Shown: positions 10,336 through 20,200 of the stretch, in pieces
How positions within the stretch are numbered: the stretch's first letter is position 1
How the letters are laid out: each line of letters opens with the position of its first letter
Origin: Dendrocalamus latiflorus
Lineage: Eukaryota > Streptophyta > Magnoliopsida > Poales > Poaceae
Length of the DNA: 64,000 nt
Reading direction: 5' to 3'
NCBI GenBank assembly: GCA_017311315.1
Contig: CM029666.1
Span: 6,943,414 to 7,007,413 of the forward strand
Translations under genes and position numbers: made by a program
The notes under the pieces: model-generated
Databases searched by the model: none
Seen by the model: only the letters and a program-made list of their open reading frames with translations
What the model was told of the DNA's origin: nothing

Positions 10336-13300
10336 TGTAACATCCTGAAATTTAAATCAGAAATGTATAAAGCTTTTGAATTAATTTTGCAATGTATTTC
10401 CATTTGCATTTGGAGTTAGAATGTTTTCCTAAAGTTTGGCAAAAGGATTTATGAGTTAAAAGGATCCAAAAAGAAACATATATGTTTGAATAGTAGGGAT
10501 TTGAAAATCCAATTTAAGAATCTGAAAAGATGATCCATAAAATGTAAGAAGAGAATTGTAATTAAGCACAAAATGTCACCTACGAAGAAAAGAGTATAAG
10601 AGGTAAAGTGGTAAGTAAATAAAAATGGGTCTACAAATAAAGAGCATAAATACCTGTATATAAAACTATAAGTGTATGTGTATATTTTCATATACATGTG
10701 ATGAAGATAGCAAAAGAAAAAGATAAAAAAATAATAATATGTTTGGGGGGGGAGTCAGGCCCGATCGAGTCAGCCAGCCCAACTCCCCGCTCCCCCATTT
10801 TCCTTCGCGCGGCCGCCTCCCACTCCTTCCGCCCGAGCGTTTCCCAGCGCTGGCTCCCTCCTCTCTTTCTCTTTCCGTTGCGCGGCCGAGCAGCCTCCAC
10901 GTCGCTCCCATCCTCCGCGCCTCCTTTCCTCCGCCTCGCCTCGGAAAGCGCTGGACGACGTCGCCCCCGCCCATTGGCCAGCCGCGCCGAGACCCTGCCC
11001 GTTCTCTTTTTCTTCCCCCGCGCTGCCGCCAGTGCTCTCTTTTTCCTCCCCGCGCTGCTGAGCCGTCCCTCCCGGCGGAGGATTCGAGTCCCCTTCCCTC
11101 CCTCGAGTGGCACAGCGGCATCATGCCCTGCTCTGCAATTCTGCTGCTCCGCTGCTTGCCGATGGGATCGTGCAGGCGCGTCTCCCGGTGCCCAGCCCCA
11201 AGCGCGCGGACAAGCTCCCGAGGGCAGCCTTCCTCCCGCGCCTATAAGAGCCACCGAGGGCCTCTACGGACTCCCCTTCTCGCCTGCTCCGTCCCGAAGA
11301 AAGGAATCGGGATTTCGCCGCCCAAATCGCCGCCGCAACCCCCTTCTTCCCAAACTCCGGCGATCGGGCGCGCCGCTTCATCCAGCCACCTCCGTCCAAT
11401 TCCTCCCTTCCACACCTTCCTAGGTCCCCACCGAAGTTGATCCCACCCTCGGCCGAGCCTCTCCGGCCCTGTAGCTCGCCGGCGACGACCTTCCCCCTGG
11501 ACCGCCATCGCCGCACGCCGCCGACCCTACTCCGGTGACTCCCGACCGTCGCCGCCAACTCCATCATCTTCACGAGGACGCGAGGATTCCATTTCGGCCG
11601 TCACCCGCAACCCTCCGGTCGCCTGCCGCCGACTGCACCGCCGCCCATCCTCGGTCCCAAACTCCGCTGCCCCGGCCGCAGCTACTGCATACCTTAAGAG
11701 GTAATAGTCGCCTGTATAAGTAATCAACGATTGAGAGGTTCTCCTGGCTAGCAGCGTCGGCGTTAGAGCACACCCAGGCCGCGCACGTTCGATTCCTCTC
11801 CACCGCGCCGGGGTGGAATATTTTTGGGGTTTTTGTTTTTGCCATTTTACTGTACATCAATGCCCTAGCCGACTGTGAGGTGGATGATAGTTCAGTGGCA
11901 GAGATGGATAGAAAACATGAGACATAAAATGTCATGGATAATTATAGATATACACCCATTCATGTGTGCACATATGAGTATATATATATATATATAATAA
12001 ATGTCTCTGTTCAAATCTTTAGCAAATAAATAGAATGGATGGTTACACATAATCTAAGATGGCACATGAAATGGCAAAAATCTTGTAATTAGACCTTGTG
12101 TATTAATTTTTATAGATTGCAACTAAGGGTATTTAGGGACTCTTGAGTATGGATATATATATCATGTGTTAGAAGGTAGCACTTGGATATAGATGTGGCA
12201 TGAATAGTTGTTCTAGCTTCTTGTCAAAATAGAGGATTTAGTATTAGTGTGACTAAAAGAGAATGTCACCTGAAATAATGACCCCTCAATTGAAGGGTAT
12301 AGAAATCAATCACTAGCAAGATAGGCTACAAGATATTATCAATAACATAGGTCATGACATCCAAATCTAATTAAAAATGCAGCATATTAAAATGAGTATG
12401 ATTAAACGTAGCTATTTAAAATGGGATTACCATAGCACCAAAACAAATAAAACTAGAAATTTTGTATTGAATTTATTTGGGTCTTTTGGTGAATGTTTAT
12501 TGGTTTATTGATTGCCTTTTTCCGTTTTATCCAAATTTTCGCGCGCGTTAAAAATAGCTTACGAGGCACAAGAGGAGGAGGCAGAGGCAGCAACGCTAGA
12601 AGCTTCCGACAACCCAGAAGACGCCCACTGTGACCAAGGCGAGTCAATACTTTGATCATGTTGAACCTACATTTTCTGCAAATTACTTTGATTTAAATTA
12701 TCAAATTGCATGCTGTTATTTTATATGCAAATCCATGTGTAATTTAGAATTCTAGTTAAATGCCTATTATCTAACTTGATTAATGTTACCCTCCTTTGGA
12801 ATATTTGAACATGACAACCTTGTCGCCCTAGCAAAATTATAATAGTAACCTTTAAAAATAAGTCTCTAAATATATGCCATGCTTAGTATTGTTTAGATAC
12901 TCATGGGCGTGAGAGCGTCTAAGCATCACTTTTAATCCTGAGAAAAATTGGTTGGGCAGTCATGGTGGTAATGACTGGTGTATGTTGGATATGGTTATTT
13001 TATATTCCCAAAAACCTCAAATTGCTTATTTATCTGGGCGGATGGTTCGGGGGTATGGTGCAGGTGTGCACGAGAGTGGGGTTTGTGGTAGAACCGCCCA
13101 GATAACCCTAAGGACTGAATCTTGTCATGACCTCCCCTGTATAACAGTGCAACCACAAGTCTGTAAAGTACAACTTAGCTTAGTAGATTTACCGAACCCT
13201 GAAAGTCATCATCATAGGTGGAGGAGGTGAGGTAGTGCAAGTGGCGGTCTGGGTGACGGCTTGAACGGGACACCCGCAGAGGGTGAAGTTCTTCTGCGGC

Positions 13301-14429
13301 GTGCTAGCAAGGTGAAGTATCCAGCTGCTAGGCGCATAGGAGGGGAACTCCCGCACAACCTATGAGACCTGCCGCAAGCGGGACAAGCTCATAGGGGTGA
13401 GATGGTGGATGGGGCGAGGTACTTTGAACGGTTACTGTGATGGTTTGCTCAACCGCATGACTAAGGAATCGTGTGGGGCAACGAGTAAACTGTCTCTTGT
13501 GGGTAAAGTGTACAAACTCTGCAGAGTCAAAAACTATTCGAATAGCTGTGCCCACAGTCAAGAGCGGACATGGGAACTTAACTAGATATAGTTCTATTTC
13601 AAAAATCTTGGCAACTGAAATGGTAAAAGGGAGGGCAGTGGGAAGCCCAAAAAGGTGTTGTTGTCCTGGGCGTCGTCCCAGTGGTAATGTAAGCGGCTAT
13701 AACGCTGAAGATATAGCATACGGTTTGGAGGCCATGTAAAGGTGGATGGTCTCTAGATCACTAGTAATAAAGCATTTTGATACACACTTATACTCTGGTT
13801 CCAAAAATGCTAGGTCTTAGAGATTTTTAAGTAATTGTATTCAAAAGCACTCTACGCAAAACAAAATAACCCCAGCCTTCCCTTGATTAGCCCTGCATAC
13901 TACTTAATTGCATTCTGTGTATTGGCTCGCGGAGCACGGGGTCGGAGTGCTCACGCTCGCATTATCAAACCAGATTCTGGAGCCCCGGATCACTATGCTT
14001 ATGAAGACGCCCCCGCTGCAGAGGAAGGGAACAACGAGGAGAATTAGGGCATCTCTTGCGTTTTCTTTTGAGTCCTAGGTGGTTAGACTAAGGTATAGTG
14101 TGCCTATGGTTATTGCCTTAGCCTAGGTAATAACCATAAGGCACATATTTTACCCCAGTTGCTGCTTGTGGATTATTGGCTTCACTTGGCTTTTGCTTCC
14201 GCTGGCATACTTTTGTAATGTAAACATTTGGCCTGGACGGCCCCTATGTAAACTCATTGCCCGACGTGGCATAATTCAAACCTCTGTTATGTAATATGTG
14301 GTTGAATTGTGAATGTCCATGCGATGTATGAAATGATGCAGCAATGTATCTGTGAGCACTATCTACTGATCCAGGGAATAGTGCAGTGGTTTCACAGGAG
14401 ATTCCAGGTTGAAAAATCTGGGTCTGACA
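10336..14429 (+). mobile_element. Inner solo LTR, 4.1 kb, plus strand
   Basis: It begins TGTAACATCCTGAAATTTAA at 10336 and ends GGGTCTGACA at 14429. The 5-bp duplication GCTTC flanks it exactly (10331-10335 and 14430-14434). TATAAGAG at 11243 follows a GC-rich block, a typical LTR promoter. No primer-binding site or pol coding is present inside, and long open frames at 10700-11730 occur on both strands because of CpG-rich composition. Its ends resemble the large LTRs of Tekay/RIRE3-type gypsy elements. I conclude that a full element inserted into the outer LTR and later recombined between its own LTRs, leaving one. Confidence 0.82.
11243..11249 (+). promoter_or_regulatory. TATA box of the inner LTR
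   Basis: CGCCTATAAGAGCC sits at the end of a GC-rich U3 about 900 bp into the LTR. It marks the likely start of retroelement transcripts, which could read out into 3' flanking DNA. Confidence 0.5.
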
Positions 14430-15340
14430 GCTTCTTCTTCTTGAGTTAACTGGCCTTCAACATCGTGTGCTAGCGCAAATCAAGAAATAATATTTAATTC
14501 CACGCTCAAAGGAAATGAGCTAGGAATAAAGAAAGAAAATAAATAAATAAAATCCGAGAAAAACCAAATAAAATGGGTTTAGGGATTTTTGGGTGTTTGG
14601 AATGGTGAAATGGACCTGGAAAATGGGTTTGTGGGCTCGAAACGGTCAAAACGGCTATATTTTTGTATTTTTGGGCTTTTTATTTGCTAACGGGTCTGGT
14701 TACTGTTCATTGCGGACTGATGCTACAGTATCGGGTGGGCACTATTCATCTTCTTCCTCCCGCGCGTGCACTGTAGCAGCCGAAACAGGGGAGATTTGCA
14801 ACGACGACTGACGGCGCTACAAGGCTTTGCGACGCAAACCGAGACTATGGATGGGTTCGGGGGAATGCCGGGGTTCCATTTTTTAGGTCGGCGGCGGCCG
14901 GGGAGGCGGCAATCGCCGGCGGCGAGCTCATGAACTTGGCGCGGTTTTTGCACGGTGTAGGGTAAACCAGGGGCCAAATGGGTGATGGGATTGGTCCTTG
15001 AGCATCTATAAGATTGGGGCAAGCTCGTGGGAGTGGTTGTTCGGGCTGGGGAGGCTTGTGCGAGGCTGGCCACGACGAGGCCCCATGGCCGAGCGGCGAG
15101 CTTCGCCGGCCGGGAAGGAGAAGACTCGGGAGCTAAGGATAATGGTTTGAAGGTGTTCCTGGGAGCTTGAGTAGACTATAGGCGCAAGGAATCGAACTGA
15201 AAGGGACCGAGGAAGGAGAATTGGTTTTCGAGCTTACTTGAGTGTTTTGAGGATTGCCGGCGAGGAGGGTGACGCCGGACCAATTGGAGGCAGTGGTGGC
15301 TTGCTGGCCATGCTTGAGTCTCGGAGAAGGAAGATTGGGG

Positions 15341-15350
15341 CCTTTTATAG
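15341..15350 (-). promoter_or_regulatory. TATA box of the outer LTR
   Basis: The minus strand reads CTATAAAAGG, about 550 nt from the proposed U3 start at 15900. Its direction agrees with the minus orientation inferred from the LTR ends. Confidence 0.5.
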
Positions 15351-15905
15351 CGTGTCTAAGGCGATTCAAGGTGGGGAGATATTTAGGGTTGGCTCGATAT
15401 ATTTCGGGAGGGCGTTCATGGCGGCAGGGAAAGTCGGCAGGGTGGGCTGGTGCCTTGGGGGATGAGTTACGGTGGTCAAGAGTTGCGGCTGGTCGGCTGA
15501 GAGAGAGAGCTCGCGGGAAGGGCAGAGGCGGTGGTGACGCACGGCAGAATGCCCGACGCGCGGTAAGGAGGAGGCTAGGGCATGTCAGGGTAGGGGTGTA
15601 CGGCCTCTAGCAGCTGCGTGGCAGTGAGGGGGATGCTAGAAGACGCGAGGGAGGCCGGGCGACTTGGTGGTGAAGAAATGAGCAGGCGGTGGCAAAAATC
15701 AGGAAGGCGGCGAAACAGGAGACAGCAACGAGATTTTTCGGGGTGGTGAACAGTGGCAGCGTTAACTCCCTTCGTTCAGACAGTGACGGTGGAGATTTGG
15801 GGCTAGATGGAGTGGAGATTCGTGCGGATTAGGCTAGAGATCAAGAGAGGGGAAACCAAAATGCAATTCCAATCCATTTTCAAAAATTGGCTTCGTTTCA
15901 GCACG

Positions 15906-16288
15906 GGCTCGAGGGCATCAACCGATCCGGATCTAAGACCTGATCTGGAGGGCTCGATGAAGGTGGTGGCTCAACGACCGTGGGCCGACGAGGGTGTGGC
16001 TGTCAGGCCAGGAGTAGATGCGACAGAGAGGAAAGGAAGACACTAGCGTTTTAGAAGGTTGGGAAAGTGCCTAGGCAACGCCAAATAGGGTGGTAGGAGT
16101 GCAGTTTCTACACGATCTCAAGGGATTGTGAAGAGGGCGAGAGGCCAACCGGGTGCATGGAAAAAAGAAAGGACTATTGTTCCACTATAGGGTAAAGACA
16201 TGGGCCCATACGTCAGCTTGTGCAAAGAGGATAGAAGAAGAGATAATGAACGGATAAACTCTCCTTTTTTATATCAAGTAGATATAGA
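15906..16288 (-). mobile_element. Possible Helitron 5' terminus
   Basis: On the minus strand the sequence at 16282-16288 begins TCTA(TATCTA)CTTGATATAA and continues GGAGAGTTTATCCGTTC. Plant Helitrons often start TCTCTACTA followed by an AT-rich stretch, preceded by A. The copy at 50684 has the standard TCTCTACTAATATAA and shares the 16-nt GAACGGATAAACTCTC with this one. If this is a Helitron, its body runs left and includes the unassigned DNA and the ABCD2 fragment, interrupted by the outer LTR. No 3' CTRR-plus-hairpin end is seen, since that side is overwritten by retroelements. Confidence 0.4.
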
Positions 16289-16776
16289 TATAGAGAGAGA
16301 GAGCGCCAGCCAGCCCAGAGTCCCAAGAGGGGCTAGGATGTTACTCCAAACCAAACCAAACCAACCGGTTTTCTTATTCAATTCAAACTCAAAATTTTAA
16401 ATTCTAACTTGCATTAAGTTCCTGGTCGGTTTTCCAGTAGCAACCGCCAACCGGCGAGACCCTTGGATTTGAGAAAACGTGCATTCGTGCAGCTTCCAGC
16501 AATTACGCACATAAAATAAAAGACCCCAAGATTCAGAAAATTTTCCAAAACCGTATATGGAACCTTCATGGCTTCACCCCCACAAACCTTCTCCGGAACA
16601 GAAGAAAGCATAACAAAAGCCGAAGCAATGATAAACCTACCTGATCAGTGGCCGCTCCAAAAAACGAAGCAGTAGCTTGCTTGTTCCAGGTTGGGAAATT
16701 CTAAAAGAAAATCTTGAGATGGAGAAAACAACTTCCATTATTGATTGCATAAGCTGCCACTCGCACTGCGGCATAA
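16289..16776. other. Unassigned sequence downstream of the RS/RD-rich gene
   Basis: The minus strand is open across 16414-16611, but the predicted peptide matches no family I know and has no start context. It may be 3' UTR or downstream flank of the minus-strand gene at 17262-25446. A CAAAC repeat lies near 16345-16362. Confidence 0.3.
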
Positions 16777-17122
16777 GAGCAAGTTTAATAAGGCTGACTG
16801 TGCTAGCTATAAGGGAATCCATGTCAGCATTGTCCTATGTGGAGGGGAGAGAAAAGGAGAGAGAGAGAGCCAAACCGACTCCCATGCAAGAGTCAGGCTA
16901 TAGCACAGGAAAAGAGGCATTATCCATGCATGTACCAATAGAACTAATTGCTATACCCATGCATGTATTAAATTATTAATACTCATGTATGTATTAAATA
17001 ATTGAGAGCTCTTGTGGAGACAACTTATAGCCAGCTTATTGTATGAGTTGACTGCATCATTATCTTTTGATGATATGGAAATGTATTGGAGATAGCAGCT
17101 ATCTGTACTATTAAACTTGCTC
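16777..17122. mobile_element. Tourist-like MITE, copy 1 (346 bp)
   Basis: Terminal inverted repeats GAGCAAGTTTAATA and TATTAAACTTGCTC are flanked by TAA on both sides (16774-16776, 17123-17125). The 3-bp TWA duplication is that of PIF/Harbinger-type Tourist MITEs. A near-identical copy lies at 54207-54548. This copy sits 3' of the minus-strand gene, about 140 bp beyond its stop codon, so it probably lies in its 3' UTR. Confidence 0.9.
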
Positions 17123-17261
17123 TAACAAGAGGGACACGGAGAATGCTGCCATTCCCCAAGAGAAACAGAGATGACGGGGGAAAGAGGATAAGAAAATGCA
17201 TGGGGATACCAGCCAAAGGACATGGGATACTTATTGGACCAATAAATGGAATTAATTGTTT

Positions 17262-20200
17262 TTAAGTACTCCCAGGAGAGCAAGGTGTCTGGTTTAAATT
17301 AACCCTACAACCTGGCATGACACCTTCGCATGCCTGAGCACTAGAGGTAAAAGCAGCATCAGAACTGACACCAGAAAACTGCTCTTTTGCATCGTCGGTA
17401 AGACTGCCTTCCGAGTTGCAACAAGATGGTTGCAAAGCTTCGGCGTCATGAAGGAGCTCCCCCGCGTCGTTACTCGGAGCTTGCTGCTCCGCAGTATTAC
17501 ACGCATGGCCCCCACCTTGATTGAAGCTGAGGCTTTTGTCTCCAGTATTTGAGCGTACCTTGTCTTCTGTGTTGCTGCAATCTTTTGCCAACCCAGATTC
17601 CCCAGGCATGCTCAAATACATTCCATCATGAGGCTGGTCATTATTGTGTCCTTCATCGCACGTATTAGTACAAGGCAATGCTTGATCGTGTGGGGCAGTA
17701 ACATTGCCTTCCCCCACCGTGTCCTCAGAAGCCTGCTTAATAACCTCTTCACTTTCTGGATGTAAGAATGATGCAGGAATTTTGGACTTCATAGATCCAG
17801 TACTCAATCTATAAAGCGCCATGGCACACTGGAAATTGAACCACATCAACAATTATAGCGGGTCCAACATGGAGTAATGCATTCAAAGACAGCTGTACTT
17901 TTATGAGCGAGGGCAATAACCAAAATAGAGAAATATGCCGTAGCAATAGATGCAGTTAAGAAAGTTCTGAGGTAACAATTCCCACAAACAATACAATTGT
18001 TCCATTAGGATACCAGGCGTTTGTTTATACTCACTCCGGTCACAAATATATAGTTTTGGAATGTGTATAGTCAAACTTTCGAAACTTTAACTATCGATAT
18101 ATTTTTAAACATTTAAATTGGACACATGAAATTCATATGTATATGTATAGATTTGTGTCGAAAAGTACTTTTATGATATTATAGTTTTATTGGGTTTTAT
18201 AAATATATTATAATATAAATTAGTGGTCAAAGTTATGTTTTGATGACCGTATTGATGTCCAAAATGACATATTTGTGACTAGAGGGAGTAGTACTGAAAT
18301 TTATTTGAGATACAGTAGGTCAATAGCATTATCCTATACTGCAATCAATACGGTGTTTTTTCAATTTTCATACAACATAATATTATGAATATACTGTCAC
18401 AAGAAATCTAATAATAACATCTTCATGCGTCTAGTCTAGATACTTTTCTATGTACCCATAATTGAATTTTAAAAAAGTTTGACTACAAAAATAAAACAAC
18501 ATAAAGATGACAATGAGCTCAGATACAGAACAATAATTTTGAAGCCAAACAAGTCAACGAGAAAAAGGCAGCTATTACTTTGGTTCTAGGGTGGTATAGG
18601 TAGAAGCTGCTGGATACCCGATAGGAGCTTTCAAAGCTTATAGCCAAATGTTCACTGCATAGGTGGCTTTGTGTGGCCTTTAGCTTTGAAGCCATATAAC
18701 CTGTCAGGCAGGTTTGGAGATGACATTTTTCCAAGAAGCTTCTCACATGAGGGAAAAGGCCCTACTCAAGAGGCTTGAATGACATGATGATTTGCAAATG
18801 CAACAGATATTGAACAGCACCGTGCATGTGCTGGTGGGGATGCTGTCGTGAATGCTTGAAGTTGGAAGTTGTCTTCCCAAAATCATGGTTAACCTTGGAG
18901 AAATGTACCTCGAATACAGAAGTTTTCTTCCCAGAAAATATAGATTTTATCATGTATTTTGAACCTTTCGCTTGACATCCATGATCATATTTATTATTCT
19001 GTAAAAGGGAACCGAGTTGTTCATTAAAAACAAAGCGCTTTTTAACAGTATACTGAAGAAGTATCATTCCATGTACCTGCAAGCTCCGAAGCATGGTCAG
19101 TTTACTTGATCCAGCCAGGTCCAACGCCCCCACCATTGTAACACATTTTTTGTGCAACTCGGGTGAAGCAAGGCTTGTAGAAATGTCAAGCCTCTTTAAG
19201 TAGTTAGAGCAGAACTGAGAACTATCCACTTTTACATTAGAAGGCCCAGGCGCTCTCTCAGATTTATATTTTGGACCCTGTACATCAGTTTTTCCAGCAT
19301 TGGTCTCATCAACTGTTTTCATCTCAGAGCTGTCCGTGTTATACTGTTCACTTTGGAGACCTGGGAATTGCATCAATGAAGGCTTGTCAGAAGTACCATG
19401 CACTGAAATTGGCACATCTGACTGCTGTTGGAGTTCAAGATCTTTATTTCTGCCCAGTTCTTGTTTGCCATAGCTGTGTGAGTATTCTTCAAAGACATTT
19501 CTGTTTGCATCCCAGCCTGCCAATCGAGGGAGGTATGGGTTTTCAGCAGGATTGTGCCATGGAAATGGTTGTGCACGATGAGAAAAACTTTCAGGATGTT
19601 CATGCAAAGGATAAGGAACCCCAGTATGACTCATATCTGGAGATGGCCGCATCCCAAAGAAAGATTGAGGGAATTGGTGCATAGCTGGATGAAAACCAGG
19701 GAGTGGAGGCCCATGCTGGAAAGGACCAAAACCATTAGGTACTGGCGAAGGCCATGAAGAAGGAATATTCCAAGTATTACCATGTCCTCTTGCATTATCA
19801 ACAGTGCTGCTTCTTCTAGAGCGGCTGGTTGATCTGCGTTCTCTAGTGTGGCTCCTGTTATCATCTTCAAAGGATCTTCGAATGTCCACCTCAAATCTAT
19901 CAGGTGGTAGAGGGAGGTGTCCTGGTGATGCACATTGATAGTTCTCGGAAGCTTGACGATTCAATGGTAAATCATGGTGTCTAGCATTGCCTTTCTTCAG
20001 TAAGTCATCAGTAGTATCATGACTACGCCTCAGATTGCTTCGATTCAAAACTTGCGGATCACTTGCTGATGGCAATATGTCAGCAAAATGGATTGGTCGA
20101 CCATCAGATATAAAACTTCTACCATCTTTTGAGGCAAGAGAGGATTCATTCATGTTCACATCAGGTTTACTATGACCCTCAACTGATTGAAATTCAGATG

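Larger units (their letters stand above)
8768..15900 (-). mobile_element. Outer solo LTR (about 3.0 kb), minus strand, split by an inner solo LTR
   Basis: The left end is TGTAACAACCCC at 8768 (minus strand ...GGGGTTGTTACA), a usual end for the large LTRs of grass gypsy elements. The right end is CA at 15899-15900. GCACG is present on both sides (8763-8767 and 15901-15905) as a 5-bp target duplication. A minus-strand TATAAAAGG lies at 15341-15349, at a sensible distance from the U3 start. Without the inner LTR the length is about 3.03 kb. No primer-binding site, polypurine tract or gag/pol follows, so it is a solo LTR. The right boundary rests on the duplication alone. AT-rich text at 16320-16410 resembles U3 of similar LTRs and could mean a different end. 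Confidence 0.6.

Noticed and set aside
10666..11730. Open frames up to 241 codons on both strands
   Set aside because: They are in the CpG-rich U3/R part of the 4.1-kb solo LTR; composition alone keeps stops rare and no family is seen.
15901..16412. Outer solo LTR extended to about 16412
   Set aside because: The AT-rich text at 16320-16410 resembles LTR U3, but no matching duplication is found there, whereas GCACG brackets 8768-15900 exactly. Kept as an alternative.
16414..16611. 65-codon minus-strand frame as a separate gene
   Set aside because: No family match, no promoter, and position just beyond the large gene suggests 3' UTR or flank.
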